From Sulfuricella sp. (GTDB taxonomy: Bacteria > Pseudomonadota > Gammaproteobacteria > Burkholderiales > Sulfuricellaceae): a stretch of 64,000 nt of DNA. Shown one piece after another: positions 49,640 to 64,000 of the stretch. The stretch is from NCBI GenBank assembly GCA_023266195.1, contig JAHFRP010000007.1:1-64000 (forward strand), given 5' to 3'. The translations under genes and the position numbers were made by a program. The notes beneath the pieces were generated by a model. The model saw only the letters and a list, made by a program, of their open reading frames with translations, made no database searches and was not told the DNA's origin. Position 1 is the stretch's first letter, and every line of letters begins with the position of its first letter.

Positions 49640-51535
49640 ATGCTTTATCCCACCCCTTTCGACGTCATCGTAATCGGCGGCGGCCACGCCGGTACAGAAT
49701 CCGCGCTGGCCGCTGCCCGCATGGGCCTGAACACGCTATTGTTGACGCACAACATCGAAACCCTCGGCCAAATGTCGTGCAACCCTTCCATTGGGGGCAT
49801 CGGTAAAGGCCATCTAGTCAGGGAGGTGGATGCCCTGGGCGGCGCCATGGCGGCAGCGACCGACGAAGCGGGCATCCAGTTCCGCACCCTGAATTCAAGC
49901 AAGGGCCTGGCCGTGCGGGCGACCCGCGCCCAGGCGGACCGCGCCTTGTACCGGCAGGCCATCCGTCGTCGCCTGGAAAACCAAGTCAACCTGTGCCTGT
50001 TTCAGCAGGCGGTCGATGATTTGATCGTGGAGCAGGATCGTGTTGTCGGCGTAGTGACGCAGTTGGGGCTTCGCTTTCAGGCTAAAGCCGTCGTGCTGAC
50101 GGCGGGTACCTTCCTGGCCGGTCTGGTGCACGTTGGCCAGTCGAATTACCAGGCGGGGCGCGCCGCAGACCCTCCTTCCATTACCTTGGCACACCGGCTG
50201 CGCGATCTTGCATTGCCGGTGAAGCGCTTCAAAACCGGAACGCCGCCCCGCATCGATGGCCGCACGCTGGATTATTCGGTGATGGAGAAACAGCCGGGAG
50301 ACGATCCCGCGCCGGCGTTTTCCTTCCTCGGCGACCCGGCCCAGCATCCGCGGCAACTGCCGTGCTGGATTACCCATACCAACGCGCATACGCACGAACT
50401 CATTCGCGGTGGGCTGGATCGCTCGCCGCTTTATACCGGTGTAATCGAGGGGGTCGGGCCGCGTTATTGTCCCTCGATAGAGGACAAGATCATGCGCTTT
50501 TCCGGCAAGGACTCGCACCAGATTTTCGTTGAGCCGGAGGGATTGGACACCCACGAGATTTACCCGAACGGCATTTCCACCAGCCTGCCGTTCGATGTGC
50601 AGTTGGCTTTGGTGCGATCAATCCGTGGTTTCGAAAACGCGCACATCACCCGCCCTGGCTACGCCATCGAGTACGATTATTTCGACCCGCTTGGGCTGAA
50701 AAGTTCACTGGAAACCAAGGTTATACAGGGTTTGTTCTTCGCCGGCCAGATCAATGGCACTACCGGTTATGAGGAGGCTGCGGCACAGGGGCTCCTGGCC
50801 GGGATTAATGCGGGCTTGTCGGTGCAGGACAAGGGTTCCTGGCATCCGCAGAGGGATCAAGCCTACATGGGGGTGATGGTCGATGACCTGATTACGCGCG
50901 GTGTCGCCGAGCCTTACCGCATGTTTACCAGTCGAGCCGAGTATCGTCTGATGCTGCGCGAGGACAATGCCGACTTGCGGCTGACCGAAGCCGGTCGGCA
51001 CCTAGGTGTGGTGGACGACGCACGTTGGCAGTGTTTCGAGGCAAAGCGGGAGGCGATTGAACGCGAGCAGAGCCGACTGAAAAGCACTTGGGTAAACCCG
51101 CGCTTGCTGCCGAGGGAAGACGCGGAAAGGGTGCTGGGTAAGGATATCGAGCGGGAGTACTCCTTGCTGGACCTGTTGCGCCGCCCTGATGTCAGTTATC
51201 AAGAGCTGGTGACGCTGCCGGGCGCCGGGCCGGGCGTGGCCGACGCCAAGGTATCTGAGCAGGTCGAGATCCAGGCCAAGTATCAGGGCTATATCGCCCG
51301 TCAGCTCGAAGAAATCGCGCGCCACCAACAATACGAAGCGCTGCTATTGCCGCAAGCGCTGGATTACCGCGAGGTTCACGGTTTGTCGATCGAGGTGCAG
51401 CAAAAACTAAATTCACATCAGCCGGAAACGCTCGGCCAGGCGGCACGCATCTCCGGCATAACTCCCGCCGCGGTTTCCGTGCTGTTGGTGCACCTAAAAC
51501 GCGGGCTTGGAGACAAGGGTCAGAAAAGAGCGTGA
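49640..51535 (+). CDS. mnmG: tRNA uridine-5-carboxymethylaminomethyl modification enzyme MnmG
   Basis: The 631-residue flavoprotein starts with the FAD-binding motif [20 protein letters not shown] and contains [35 protein letters not shown] and [20 protein letters not shown]. It is the partner of MnmE. Length is normal. Confidence 0.97.
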   Translation: MLYPTPFDVIVIGGGHAGTESALAAARMGLNTLLLTHNIETLGQMSCNPSIGGIGKGHLVREVDALGGAMAAATDEAGIQFRTLNSSKGLAVRATRAQADRALYRQAIRRRLENQVNLCLFQQAVDDLIVEQDRVVGVVTQLGLRFQAKAVVLTAGTFLAGLVHVGQSNYQAGRAADPPSITLAHRLRDLALPVKRFKTGTPPRIDGRTLDYSVMEKQPGDDPAPAFSFLGDPAQHPRQLPCWITHTNAHTHELIRGGLDRSPLYTGVIEGVGPRYCPSIEDKIMRFSGKDSHQIFVEPEGLDTHEIYPNGISTSLPFDVQLALVRSIRGFENAHITRPGYAIEYDYFDPLGLKSSLETKVIQGLFFAGQINGTTGYEEAAAQGLLAGINAGLSVQDKGSWHPQRDQAYMGVMVDDLITRGVAEPYRMFTSRAEYRLMLREDNADLRLTEAGRHLGVVDDARWQCFEAKREAIEREQSRLKSTWVNPRLLPREDAERVLGKDIEREYSLLDLLRRPDVSYQELVTLPGAGPGVADAKVSEQVEIQAKYQGYIARQLEEIARHQQYEALLLPQALDYREVHGLSIEVQQKLNSHQPETLGQAARISGITPAAVSVLLVHLKRGLGDKGQKRA

Positions 51536-52161
51536 GCCTGGAACAACAGTTGGCCTCCGGCCTGGATCAATTGGGCCTGCAACTCCAGGCGGAAACACGG
51601 CAGCGGCTGCTCGATTACATCGGTCTAATGCTGAAATGGAATCGGGTTTATAACCTGACTGCAGTGCGCGAGCCGGCAAAAATGCTGACGCAGCACCTGC
51701 TCGACAGCCTGGCCGTGCTGCCTTACGTTTCCGGTCACCGGCTGCTCGACGTCGGCACCGGGCCCGGCTTGCCGGGCATTCCCCTGGCCCTGGCCAACCC
51801 GGCGTTCGCGGTAACCTTGCTGGACAGCAACCACAAGAAAACCAGCTTTCTTCGCCAGGCGTGCCTGGAACTGGGCTTGACCAACACCGTGGTCGTTTGT
51901 GAGCGGGTAGAGACGTGGAAGCCGGAAGAAAAGTACGACGTGGTGATCTCGCGCGCCTTTTCCGATCTGGCGGAATTTGCGGGCCTGACGTTGCATCTGT
52001 GCCGCGATGACGGCTCGTTTCTGGCCATGAAGGGGGTTTACCCTCACGAAGAATTGATGCGGTTGCCAGATACCGTTGCCTTGCGGCGTGCGGTGCCGCT
52101 TAAAGTGCCGGGGTTGAATGCCGAGCGGCATTTGCTCATCCTGCAACCGGTGTTGTCGTAG
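51532..52161 (+). CDS. rsmG: 16S rRNA (guanine-527-N7)-methyltransferase RsmG
   Basis: The 209-residue SAM-dependent enzyme has [20 protein letters not shown], the SAM site [20 protein letters not shown] and the [12 protein letters not shown] motif. It starts at a GTG that overlaps the mnmG stop (GTGA). Confidence 0.95.
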   Translation: MSLEQQLASGLDQLGLQLQAETRQRLLDYIGLMLKWNRVYNLTAVREPAKMLTQHLLDSLAVLPYVSGHRLLDVGTGPGLPGIPLALANPAFAVTLLDSNHKKTSFLRQACLELGLTNTVVVCERVETWKPEEKYDVVISRAFSDLAEFAGLTLHLCRDDGSFLAMKGVYPHEELMRLPDTVALRRAVPLKVPGLNAERHLLILQPVLS

Positions 52162-52184
52162 GCAACACAAAGAGAGGCGATGCA

Positions 52185-52943
52185 ATGGGGAAAATACTGG
52201 CAATAACCAATCAAAAGGGCGGGGTGGGGAAAACCACTACCAGCGTCAATCTCGCTGCCAGTCTGGCCGCGACCAAGCGCAAGGTGTTGTTGATCGATCT
52301 CGATCCGCAGGGCAACGCCACTATGGGCAGCGGCGTGGACAAAATGGCGTTGGAGCATACCGTGTATCATGTCCTGCTGGAGCAAAAAAGCATCGGGCAA
52401 GTGAGTGTTCACTGCGTGCGCGGAAAATACGACCTGATCCCCGCCAATCGGGACTTGGCCGGTGCGGAGGTGGAGCTGGTGCAGGAGCTGGCACGGGAGT
52501 GGCGGTTGAAAACGGCGTTAAGCAAAATCGAGCAGGCCTACGATTATATACTGATCGATTGCCCGCCGGCCCTGAACCTGCTTACCGTCAACGCGCTCTG
52601 CGCCGCCCATGCGGTAATGATTCCGATGCAATGCGAGTACTACGCGCTGGAGGGCCTCAGCGATCTGGTGCAAACCATCAAGAAAGTCCGGGCGGCACTG
52701 AACCCCCAACTGGAAATCGAAGGTTTGTTGCGCACCATGTTCGACCCGCGCAACACTTTGGCCCAGCAGGTCTCCGAGCAGCTGAAAAAACATTTCGGTG
52801 ACAAGGTGTATCGCACCGTTATTCCGCGTAACGTCCGGCTGGCGGAAGCCCCCTCCTATGGCACGCCGGTGCTGTACCACGACAGGGGATCGAAAGGCGC
52901 GCAGGCCTATTTGGCGCTGGCGGGCGAACTGGTGAGAAAGTGA
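52185..52943 (+). CDS. parA: Chromosome partitioning ATPase ParA (Soj)
   Basis: The 252-residue ATPase has the deviant Walker A NQKGGVGKTTTSVNLAASLA, the A' motif LLIDLDPQGNATMGSG and Walker B YILIDCPPALNLLTVNAL. It moves ParB-parS complexes away from the origin. It begins 23 bases after rsmG and is followed by parB. Confidence 0.96.
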   Translation: MGKILAITNQKGGVGKTTTSVNLAASLAATKRKVLLIDLDPQGNATMGSGVDKMALEHTVYHVLLEQKSIGQVSVHCVRGKYDLIPANRDLAGAEVELVQELAREWRLKTALSKIEQAYDYILIDCPPALNLLTVNALCAAHAVMIPMQCEYYALEGLSDLVQTIKKVRAALNPQLEIEGLLRTMFDPRNTLAQQVSEQLKKHFGDKVYRTVIPRNVRLAEAPSYGTPVLYHDRGSKGAQAYLALAGELVRK

Positions 52944-52950
52944 GAAGAAA

Positions 52951-53796
52951 ATGGTGAAAACGAAGGGGTTGGGGCGAGGACTGGATGCCTTGTTGGCGGC
53001 GAATGAGGCCGACAACAGTGGCGATGCCCTGAAGAACCTGGCCGTCTCGAAACTGCGGCCCGGTAAATATCAGCCCCGCACGCAGATGGATCAGGACTCC
53101 CTCGCCGAACTGGCTGCGTCCATCAAATCCCAGGGAATCATGCAGCCCATCCTGGTGCGGGCGCTGGTCGCGGGCGACTACGAAATTATCGCCGGCGAGC
53201 GCAGGTGGCGGGCGGCGCGCCTAGCGGGGCTGACCGAGGTGCCGGTGTTGGTGCGCGAAGTGCCGGACGAAGCGGCGCTGGCGATGTCGCTGATCGAGAA
53301 TATCCAGCGCGAAAACCTCAATCCTCTGGAGGAGGCGACGGGTATCCAGCGCCTGATCAACGAATTCAGCATGACTCACCAGCTCGCCGCAGAAGCGGTA
53401 GGGCGCTCGCGCAGCGCGGTGAGCAACCTGCTGCGCCTGCTCAATCTGGCGGCGCCGGTACAGGAAATGTTGCTGCATAACCGGCTCGACATGGGCCACG
53501 CCCGCGCGCTGCTCGGACTAGCCAATGCGGCACAGGTTGCGGCGGCGAACGAAATTGCCGGCAAAGGCCTGTCGGTCCGCGAGGCGGAGCGGCTGGTTCA
53601 GCGTCAGCAGCAACCGGAACCGAAGCCCAAGGCGAAACCCGACCGGGATATCTTGAGACTGCAGGAAGAGTTGGCCGAAAAGCTCGGTGCCGTCGTGACG
53701 TTGAAGGCGCAGAACAAGGGCAGGGGCAAGCTGATCATCAGCTACGACAGCCTGGAGCAGCTGGACAACATCATTGGCAGGCTTGGCCAGAAATAA
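52951..53796 (+). CDS. parB: Chromosome partitioning protein ParB (Spo0J)
   Basis: The 281-residue CTPase/DNA-binding protein has the N-terminal [11 protein letters not shown], the CTP-binding segment with GIMQPILVR and [16 protein letters not shown], the helix-turn-helix [20 protein letters not shown] and a C-terminal dimerisation domain. It binds the two parS sites reported here. Confidence 0.96.
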   Translation: MVKTKGLGRGLDALLAANEADNSGDALKNLAVSKLRPGKYQPRTQMDQDSLAELAASIKSQGIMQPILVRALVAGDYEIIAGERRWRAARLAGLTEVPVLVREVPDEAALAMSLIENIQRENLNPLEEATGIQRLINEFSMTHQLAAEAVGRSRSAVSNLLRLLNLAAPVQEMLLHNRLDMGHARALLGLANAAQVAAANEIAGKGLSVREAERLVQRQQQPEPKPKAKPDRDILRLQEELAEKLGAVVTLKAQNKGRGKLIISYDSLEQLDNIIGRLGQK

Positions 53797-53916
53797 CGGC
53801 AAAAAGCAAAATCAAATCAGGTCACTGCCGGTTAATCGCCATTAGGGCAATTAATGCATTTATTAGCGCATTTAATTGATCTGGCTCAATCAAAACACGT
53901 CAATCCTACGCAAAAA

Positions 53917-53945
53917 TTGACGGACAGGCAAGAGTGAACTAAAAT
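53917..53945 (+). promoter_or_regulatory. Near-consensus sigma-70 promoter of the atp operon
   Basis: TTGACG (53917-53922) and TAAAAT (53940-53945) are exactly 17 bases apart. Transcription would begin near 53952, 40 bases before the atpI start. It lies in the 195-base gap after parB, which otherwise holds AT-rich sequence with an AATTAATGC/GCATTTAATT imperfect inverted repeat. Confidence 0.75.
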
Positions 53946-53991
53946 CGCGGCTCTTTTCAACAGTAATTTACAAATTGGCGCGGCCTACCGC

Positions 53992-54339
53992 GTGGTGGGC
54001 GTTCAGTCCGTCTCTATAGCGGTTGGTGCGTCGGCTTGGTATTTTTGGCTAGGAAGCGATGCCGCCGCGGCGGCTTTTTTTGGCGGCGCGGCAGCTGTGA
54101 CAAATGCGCTGATTCTGGTCGTGGGCTTGCATGCCGGTGCGGCGCGAACAGGGCAAGACGCGCGTCAGGAATTCGTCTGGTTGGTGCGTTCCAGCATGGA
54201 ACGTTTTTTTATGGTCGCGCTGCTGATCGCGGCGGGGCTGGGATGGTTGAAACTGATGCCGGTGCCTTTGCTGATCGGCTTCGTTCTCGGGCAGTTGACC
54301 CTGGTGGTTTCGACAATATTCAGCGGAATAGAGAACTAA
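53992..54339 (+). CDS. atpI: ATP synthase protein I (AtpI)
   Basis: The 115-residue hydrophobic protein has four membrane segments and ends with PLLIGFVLGQLTLVVSTIFSG, typical of AtpI of the atp operon, which assists c-ring assembly or ion supply. Only GTG starts are available (53992 or 53995). The frame is open upstream to 53938 and reads LFNSNLQIGAAYR, which looks AtpI-like (AYR-V--Q), so a rare non-AUG start such as ATT 53974 is possible. The predicted transcription start at about 53952 limits any extension. Confidence 0.8.
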   Translation: MVGVQSVSIAVGASAWYFWLGSDAAAAAFFGGAAAVTNALILVVGLHAGAARTGQDARQEFVWLVRSSMERFFMVALLIAAGLGWLKLMPVPLLIGFVLGQLTLVVSTIFSGIEN

Positions 54340-55206
<867 letters not shown>

Positions 55207-55230
55207 GCAATTCGAACCTTTTCTTTTTAA

Positions 55231-55482
<252 letters not shown>

Positions 55483-55519
55483 GGCCCATCGTAATGCTTA
55501 ACACAAGAAAGGTTCATGC

Positions 55520-55990
55520 ATGAATATCAATGCAACCCTTCTCGGGCAAACGATCATGTTCGTCGTGTTCGTCTGGTTTTGCATGCGGGTGGTATGGCCG
55601 CCCATTATGCAAATATTGACGGCGCGCCGGCAGTCCATCGCCGATGGCCTGGCCGCCGGCGAGCGCGGCAAGCACGAGCTGGAGCTGGCTTCGAAGCGCG
55701 GCGCGGAAAGACTGCACGAGGCCAAAGAGAAAGCCTCCGACATTATCGCCCAGGCGGAAAAACGTGCAGCACAGATTGTCGAGGAAGCCAAAGGTAACGC
55801 CAAGGTCGAAGGCGATCGCCTGCTGGCGGGCGCCAAGGCCGAGATCGAGCAGGAAGTGCATCGTGCCAAAGAGGGCCTGCGCCAGCAGGTAGCCGATCTG
55901 GCCGTTGCCGGTGCCGAGAAAATCCTGCGCCGCGAGATCGATGCTAAAGCGCATGCCGAGCTGCTGGCTTCCATCAAGCAAGAGCTATAA
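55520..55990 (+). CDS. atpF: ATP synthase Fo subunit b
   Basis: The 156-residue peripheral stalk protein has one N-terminal helix ([20 protein letters not shown]) and a long charged coiled coil (about 35-150). Length is the same as in E. coli. Confidence 0.96.
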   Translation: MNINATLLGQTIMFVVFVWFCMRVVWPPIMQILTARRQSIADGLAAGERGKHELELASKRGAERLHEAKEKASDIIAQAEKRAAQIVEEAKGNAKVEGDRLLAGAKAEIEQEVHRAKEGLRQQVADLAVAGAEKILRREIDAKAHAELLASIKQEL

Positions 55991-55998
55991 GGGATAAC

Positions 55999-56535
55999 AT
56001 GGCAGAAGTCACTACCATAGCCCGGCCCTATGCCGAGGCGGTTTACCGCATCGCCCAGCAGGGCGGGGCGCTGGACCAGTGGTCCCAGATGCTGGCGTTC
56101 GCGGCGCAGGTCGTCGACGATCCACAGATGCAGGCCGTCATCGGCAACCCGAGGCTGACGGCGGAACAGCAACAAGCCCTGTTTCTTTCCGTATGCGAAA
56201 ACAGCCTCGACGAGCAGGGTGTCAATCTGATGCATGTGCTGCTGGAGAATGGGCGGCTGACCGTGTTGCCGGCAATCCGCGAACAATTCGAGCAGCTTCG
56301 GGCGCAGCATGGCGGCGTGATGGAAACCGAGATCGTCAGTGCTTTCCCGTTAAGCGAGTCCGAGAAAGCCGATCTGGTGAGCCGACTTGAAAGCAAGTAC
56401 GGCCGCAAGGTTGAAGCAACGGTAAGCCTGGACCCCGAGCTCATCGGCGGCATCAAAATTATCGCCGGAGACGTGGTGATTGACGCGTCGGTGCGCGGCC
56501 AATTACACAATATGGCGTTTACGCTCAAAAGTTAG
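55999..56535 (+). CDS. atpH: ATP synthase F1 subunit delta
   Basis: The 178-residue protein starts [15 protein letters not shown] and ends with [20 protein letters not shown], the family C-terminal signature. It joins the F1 head to the peripheral stalk. Confidence 0.96.
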   Translation: MAEVTTIARPYAEAVYRIAQQGGALDQWSQMLAFAAQVVDDPQMQAVIGNPRLTAEQQQALFLSVCENSLDEQGVNLMHVLLENGRLTVLPAIREQFEQLRAQHGGVMETEIVSAFPLSESEKADLVSRLESKYGRKVEATVSLDPELIGGIKIIAGDVVIDASVRGQLHNMAFTLKS

Positions 56536-56543
56536 GAGTGATC

Positions 56544-58079
<1,536 letters not shown>

Positions 58080-58109
58080 GCGCGGACGAATTCACAGCGG
58101 AGTTGACTG

Positions 58110-58973
58110 ATGGCTGGTGGTAAAGAAATCCGGACCAAGATCAAGAGCGTCCAGAATACCCAGAAGATCACCCGCGCCATGGAAATGGTCGCGGCATCCA
58201 AAATGCGCAAGGCGCAGGATCGGATGCGCGCGGCCAGGCCCTATGCGGAAAAAATCCGCAACGTGGCGGCGCACATGAGCCACGCCAACCCGGAATACAA
58301 GCACCCGTTCCTGGTGAAGCGCGATTCGGTGCGGCGGATCGGGGTTATCGTGGTGACCTCGGACAAGGGCTTGTGCGGCGGGCTGAACACCAACGTGCTG
58401 CGCATGGTGCTGGGCAGGATGAAGGAATGGGAAGGCGCCAATCACGGCGTCGAGATTTGCGCCGTTGGCACCAAGGCGCTCGGGTTCATGCAGCGCATGG
58501 GCGCCAGCGTCCTGTCCCACGTCACGCATCTGGGCGATACGCCGCACATGGAGAAGCTGATCGGACCGGTGAAGGTGGTGCTCGACGCCTATAACGAAGG
58601 CCGCATCGACGCGCTTTACATTTGCTATACCCGCTTCATCAACACCATGAAGCAGGAGCCGGTGCTGGAGCAGCTGCTCCCCATCAGCGGCGAGGCATTG
58701 GGCAGCGCGACCGGCCACTGGGATTACATCTACGAGCCGGACGCCAAAGAGGTGGTCGACGAGCTGCTGGTGCGCTACATCGAAACGCTGGTTTACCAGG
58801 CGGTGGCGGAAAACATCGCCTCCGAGCAGAGCTCGCGCATGGTGGCGATGAAAGCCGCTTCGGACAACGCCGGCAACGTGATCGACGAACTCAAGCTGAT
58901 CTACAACAAAACCCGCCAGGCCGCGATCACCAAGGAACTGTCCGAGATTGTGGCGGGCGCTGCTGCGGTATAG
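58110..58973 (+). CDS. atpG: ATP synthase F1 subunit gamma
   Basis: The 287-residue central stalk protein starts [20 protein letters not shown] and ends [19 protein letters not shown], both conserved. Confidence 0.97.
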   Translation: MAGGKEIRTKIKSVQNTQKITRAMEMVAASKMRKAQDRMRAARPYAEKIRNVAAHMSHANPEYKHPFLVKRDSVRRIGVIVVTSDKGLCGGLNTNVLRMVLGRMKEWEGANHGVEICAVGTKALGFMQRMGASVLSHVTHLGDTPHMEKLIGPVKVVLDAYNEGRIDALYICYTRFINTMKQEPVLEQLLPISGEALGSATGHWDYIYEPDAKEVVDELLVRYIETLVYQAVAENIASEQSSRMVAMKAASDNAGNVIDELKLIYNKTRQAAITKELSEIVAGAAAV

Positions 58974-58982
58974 ACGAATTAA

Positions 58983-60383
<1,401 letters not shown>

Positions 60384-60395
60384 GGCGAATCAATC

Positions 60396-60818
60396 ATGGC
60401 GATGACGATGCATGTGGATGTGGTGAGTGCCGAGCGCTCGCTTTTCTCCGGATTGGCGGAATTTCTCGTCGCTCCGGCCGAAATGGGCGAAGTGGGTGTT
60501 TACCCTCGCCATACTCCGCTGATTACAAGGATCAAGCCGGGCACTGTTCGCCTCAAACTGCCCGATCACGACGAAGAGGAATTGATCTACGTGTCGGGCG
60601 GCTTGCTGGAAATCCAGCCGCAGGTGGTGACCATCCTTGCCGACACCGCGGTGCGCGGGCGGGATTTGGATGAAGTCAAGGCTCAGGAGGCCAAGCAGCG
60701 GGCAGAGGAGGTCATGCGCGACCGTTCCGCGGCGATGGATTATGCCAAGGCGCAGTCTGAGCTGGCGGAAGCGGTTGCGCAGTTGCACGCGATCCAGAGG
60801 TTGCGCAAACAAAAATAA
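60396..60818 (+). CDS. atpC: ATP synthase F1 subunit epsilon
   Basis: The 140-residue protein has a beta-sandwich ([39 protein letters not shown]) and two C-terminal helices that can inhibit ATP hydrolysis. It is the last gene of the operon before a terminator. Confidence 0.96.
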   Translation: MAMTMHVDVVSAERSLFSGLAEFLVAPAEMGEVGVYPRHTPLITRIKPGTVRLKLPDHDEEELIYVSGGLLEIQPQVVTILADTAVRGRDLDEVKAQEAKQRAEEVMRDRSAAMDYAKAQSELAEAVAQLHAIQRLRKQK

Positions 60819-60854
60819 TGGCGTGGCGCATGGCTTCGTAACCCGTAGTACTAC

Positions 60855-60884
60855 AAGGCGGCTTTCGGGCTGCCTTTTTGTTTT
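60855..60884 (+). terminator. Terminator of the atp operon
   Basis: AAGGCGGC and GCTGCCTT pair (one G-T pair) around a TTTCGG loop, followed by TTTGTTTT. Confidence 0.8.
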
Positions 60885-60899
60885 GAGGTGCCCTTAATC

Positions 60900-62270
60900 T
60901 TGCAAACCACACTAAACATCGTCATTCTTGCCGCCGGCAAAGGTTCGCGCATGCACTCGGATCTGCCCAAGGTGCTGCATCGGTTGGCCGGGCGTCCCCT
61001 GCTCGGCCATGTTATTTCGGCCGCTCGCCGTCTTGATCCCGCCCGCCTGCTGGTGGTTTACGGTCATGGCGGGGAGGCGCTCCCCGACGCATTTCCAGAC
61101 GCCGGCCTTTCTTGGATCAACCAGGCGCAACAACTGGGCACCGGCCATGCTTTGCAGCAGGCGGCCGGCGAACTGGATGAAAACGGCGTTACGCTGGTCT
61201 TGTACGGGGATGTGCCACTGATCTCCGTCGAGACGCTACACGCGCTTCTTGCGGCGACCGAGAGCGGATCGGTGGGCCTGCTCACGGTCGTGCTGCCGGA
61301 CCCGGCCGGCTATGGGCGGATCCGGCGCGATGCGCAGGGGCGGGTCACAGCCATCGTCGAGCACAAGGATGCCGATGAGGCCGAGCGCGCTATTCGCGAG
61401 ATAAATACCGGCATCATGGCATTGCCCAATAGCCGGTTGAAGCTATGGCTGGCCGCCTTGCGCAACGATAACGCACAGGGGGAATTCTACTTGACCGATG
61501 TCATCGCAATGGCCGTGGCTGAAGGGGTGGATGTAAGCACATGCCAACCCGGCCGCCATTGGGAGGTTTTGGGGGTCAACAGCGCGGCACAGCTTGCCCA
61601 TCTTGAAAGGTTGCTCCAGCATGAGATTGCTTCGACCCTGATGGAACGGGGCGTTCGCCTCGCCGACCCGAAGCGGATCGACGTGCGTGGCGAGCTGACC
61701 TGCGGTCGAGACGTCAGCATAGACGCCAACTGTATTTTTGAAGGCGATGTCGTTTTGGGCGATAATGTCTCGGTGGGTGCCAATTGCGTGCTGCGCGACA
61801 CAGCGGTGGCGGCGGGCACGCGGATTGCGCCGTTCAGCCTGATCGAAGAGGCGCGAATCGGCGCCGGCGGGCGCATCGGCCCGTTTGCCCGCATCCGGCC
61901 GGGAACGGCACTGGCGGAAGATGTGCACATCGGCAATTTCGTCGAGGTGAAAAATAGCCAGGTCGATCGGGGCAGTAAAATCAATCACCTGAGCTACGTC
62001 GGCGATGCCACGGTGGGCCAGCGGGTGAACATCGGCGCCGGCACCATTACCTGCAATTACGACGGCGCGAACAAGCACCGCACGGTGATCGAGGATGAAG
62101 CCTTCATCGGCTCGGATACGCAGCTGGTGGCGCCGGTCACCGTCGGCCGGGGCGCCACCATCGGGGCCGGAGCGACGATCACTCGCGATGCGCCAGCGGA
62201 GCAGCTGACGTTGTCGCGGGCCAAACAAGTGTCGATTCCTGGCTGGAAACGACCAACCAAGGGGACATAA
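60900..62270 (+). CDS. glmU: Bifunctional UDP-GlcNAc pyrophosphorylase / GlcN-1-P acetyltransferase GlmU
   Basis: The 456-residue enzyme makes UDP-GlcNAc for cell wall and lipid A. The N-terminal uridylyltransferase domain starts with [20 protein letters not shown] and has [11 protein letters not shown]; the C-terminal left-handed beta-helix has many hexapeptide repeats and [18 protein letters not shown]-type sequence near 62030-62070. I favour the TTG at 60900, because GAGGTG lies 9 bases before it; a GTG at 60888 lies inside that site. glmS follows after 5 bases. Confidence 0.95.
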   Translation: MQTTLNIVILAAGKGSRMHSDLPKVLHRLAGRPLLGHVISAARRLDPARLLVVYGHGGEALPDAFPDAGLSWINQAQQLGTGHALQQAAGELDENGVTLVLYGDVPLISVETLHALLAATESGSVGLLTVVLPDPAGYGRIRRDAQGRVTAIVEHKDADEAERAIREINTGIMALPNSRLKLWLAALRNDNAQGEFYLTDVIAMAVAEGVDVSTCQPGRHWEVLGVNSAAQLAHLERLLQHEIASTLMERGVRLADPKRIDVRGELTCGRDVSIDANCIFEGDVVLGDNVSVGANCVLRDTAVAAGTRIAPFSLIEEARIGAGGRIGPFARIRPGTALAEDVHIGNFVEVKNSQVDRGSKINHLSYVGDATVGQRVNIGAGTITCNYDGANKHRTVIEDEAFIGSDTQLVAPVTVGRGATIGAGATITRDAPAEQLTLSRAKQVSIPGWKRPTKGT

Positions 62271-62275
62271 AGCTT

Positions 62276-64000
62276 ATGTGCGGAATCATCGGAGCGGTGG
62301 CGCAGCGCAATGTTGTGCCGATACTGCTGGAAGGCCTGAAGCGGCTGGAATACCGCGGTTACGACTCGGCCGGTCTGGCGATAGTGGCCAACGGTGGGTT
62401 GACGCGGGTGCGGAAGCCAGGCCGCGTGGCGGAACTGGAAGCGGAAATCAAAATTCGGCAAACCCATGGCCGCCTCGGCATCGCCCATACCCGGTGGGCC
62501 ACACACGGTGCGCCGAACGAGCGTAACGCCCATCCACACGTTAGCGCGAACTCGTTTGCCGTGGTGCACAACGGCATTATCGAAAACCACGAGGATCTGC
62601 GTCAGCGCCTGAGCGACATCGGCTATGCTTTCTCTTCCGAAACCGATACGGAAGTGATCGTTCACTTGGTTCATCACTACTACCAGCAGGAAAAAGACCT
62701 GTTCGGAGCTACCCGCAAGGCAACCCGCGAGCTCAAGGGCGCCTACGCCATCGGCGTGATCTGCGCCGACGAGCCGCACAAGCTGATCTGTGCACGGGAG
62801 GGCAGCCCGCTCCTGATCGGCGTCGGCATCGAGGAGCATTTTATCGCCTCGGACATATCGGCATTGCTGCCGGTCACGCAAAAAATCGTCTATCTGGGGG
62901 AGGGCGACGTGGCCGAAATCGGCCTGCTTGATTTCAAGGTATTCGACCGCGACGGCAATCCGGCCCAGCGGCAAGTACAGACCAGCGAGCTCAGCGCCGA
63001 GCGGTCGGAGCTGGGGGGCTACCGGCACTTCATGCAGAAGGAGATTTTTGAACAGCCGCGCGCGCTGGCGGAAACCCTGGAAGTGGCCCTGAGCTGCGAC
63101 AGCCTGGAGCCGAAAATGTTCGGTGACGCCGCGCCGTCCGCCCTTCAAGAGATAGATAGCGTGGCCATCATCGCCTGCGGCACCAGCTTTCACGCTGCGC
63201 AGGTGGCGCGTTACTGGCTCGAAGGGATCGCCGGGATTCCGTGCAGCGCCGAAGTCGCGAGCGAATACCGCTACCGCGACAGCGTGGCCAATCCGCGGAC
63301 GCTGATCGTGACGATCTCCCAGTCGGGCGAGACAGCGGATACCCTGGCGGCGCTCAAGCATGCCAAGGCCATCGGTCACATCCATAGCCTGTCCATTTGC
63401 AACGTGCCGGAAAGCGCCCTGGTGCGCGAATCGAGCCTGCGCTTCCTGACGCGGGCCGGCCCCGAAATCGGCGTGGCTTCGACCAAGGCTTTTACCACAC
63501 AATTGGCAGCGCTGTATTTACTGACGCTGACGCTGGGCAAATTGCGTGGCCGCATCGATGAGCCACGTGAACGTGGCTTTCTCGAAGCGTTGCGCCATTT
63601 GCCGGCAATGGTCAATCAGGTGCTGCTGCTTGAGCCGCAGATCGAATTCTGGGCCGAGCGCATGGCGTTCAAGCAGCATGCTCTGTTCCTCGGCCGCGGC
63701 CTGCATTACCCGATCGCCATGGAAGGCGCGCTGAAGCTGAAGGAGATATCCTATATCCATGCCGAGGCCTATCCCGCCGGCGAGCTGAAGCATGGCCCGC
63801 TGGCGCTGGTTGACAGCGACATGCCGGTGGTGGCGATCGCTCCCAACGATGCCTTGTTGGAAAAGTTGAAATCGAATTTGCAGGAAGTCCGTGCGCGCGG
63901 CGGCGAACTTTATGTCCTGGCGGACCAGGATAGCCAGATACAGGCCCAGGAGGGGGTGCACCTGATCAAGCTGCCGGAGCATGCCGGCTTGCTGAGTCCG
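62276..64000 (+). CDS. glmS: Glutamine-fructose-6-phosphate aminotransferase GlmS, cut by the window edge
   Basis: The 575 residues seen (of about 609 expected) begin [20 protein letters not shown], with the N-terminal catalytic cysteine of the glutaminase domain after Met removal. The two SIS sugar-isomerase domains follow ([60 protein letters not shown]). It makes glucosamine-6-phosphate, the first step to UDP-GlcNAc, and pairs with glmU. The 5-base gap leaves no room for a glmS riboswitch. Confidence 0.97.
   Translation, partial: MCGIIGAVAQRNVVPILLEGLKRLEYRGYDSAGLAIVANGGLTRVRKPGRVAELEAEIKIRQTHGRLGIAHTRWATHGAPNERNAHPHVSANSFAVVHNGIIENHEDLRQRLSDIGYAFSSETDTEVIVHLVHHYYQQEKDLFGATRKATRELKGAYAIGVICADEPHKLICAREGSPLLIGVGIEEHFIASDISALLPVTQKIVYLGEGDVAEIGLLDFKVFDRDGNPAQRQVQTSELSAERSELGGYRHFMQKEIFEQPRALAETLEVALSCDSLEPKMFGDAAPSALQEIDSVAIIACGTSFHAAQVARYWLEGIAGIPCSAEVASEYRYRDSVANPRTLIVTISQSGETADTLAALKHAKAIGHIHSLSICNVPESALVRESSLRFLTRAGPEIGVASTKAFTTQLAALYLLTLTLGKLRGRIDEPRERGFLEALRHLPAMVNQVLLLEPQIEFWAERMAFKQHALFLGRGLHYPIAMEGALKLKEISYIHAEAYPAGELKHGPLALVDSDMPVVAIAPNDALLEKLKSNLQEVRARGGELYVLADQDSQIQAQEGVHLIKLPEHAGLLSP

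Noticed and set aside
62271-62275. A glmS riboswitch/ribozyme before glmS
   Set aside because: The gap after glmU is only 5 bases, so there is no room for it.

Overview
This 64 kb window looks like the chromosomal replication-origin region of a GC-rich betaproteobacterium. I infer this from gene order (rpmH-rnpA-yidD-yidC-mnmE-mnmG-rsmG-parA-parB-atpIBEFHAGDC-glmUS on one side; dnaA-dnaN-gyrB-earP-efp on the other; ntrYX-rsmB-htpX-fmt-def-dprA-smg-topA nearby), from an EF-P with Arg32 next to its rhamnosyltransferase EarP, and from overall composition. Nitrosomonadales-like affiliation is a guess. No rRNA, tRNA or CRISPR array was recognised.

Region 1 (1-2.3 kb) is accessory DNA: the right end of an ISL3-type insertion sequence abutting a RhuM-family gene, then a Phd/ParE toxin-antitoxin pair flanked by an imperfect 48-bp direct repeat. 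Region 2 (2.4-8.3 kb) is an export operon: a TetR regulator with a clear palindromic operator, an HlyD adaptor, an FtsX/MacB permease, an ABC ATPase, then a cytochrome c'-like protein overlapping a TolC/NodT-type outer-membrane lipoprotein. Region 3 (8.4-17.6 kb) is a mix of metabolic genes (glgB, exported msrA, a MalY/PatB-type PLP lyase, fumC), small uncharacterised genes, a decayed sensor-kinase remnant and a frameshifted gene, with several long palindromic intergenic repeats between them.

Region 4 (17.6-22.9 kb, minus strand) is the most interesting part. It is a five-gene secreted-fibre locus that resembles the Pseudomonas Fap functional-amyloid operon in its machinery (a stand-alone periplasmic C39 protease, and a coiled-coil plus beta-barrel outer-membrane protein like FapF). 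Its subunits are unusual: a 592-residue Asn-repeat/Gly-rich protein, a 115-residue protein and a 282-residue protein. The two smaller ones carry a double-glycine site of C39 type about 50 residues from the N-terminus, and all three share an N-[ST]-aliphatic-I-Q-[NQ] motif near the C-terminus.

Region 5 (23-39.4 kb) holds a NYN/OST-HTH RNase-like gene, kup, ntrYX (NtrX with a degenerate ATPase domain), rsmB, htpX, fmt, def, a LysM protein, dprA, smg, topA and efp. Region 6 (39.4-64 kb) is the origin region proper: DnaA boxes on both sides of dnaA, two parS sites (one upstream of gyrB, one upstream of mnmG), parAB, an intrinsic-terminator-like hairpin inside rnpA, the complete F1Fo ATP synthase operon with a near-consensus promoter, glmU, and glmS cut by the window edge.
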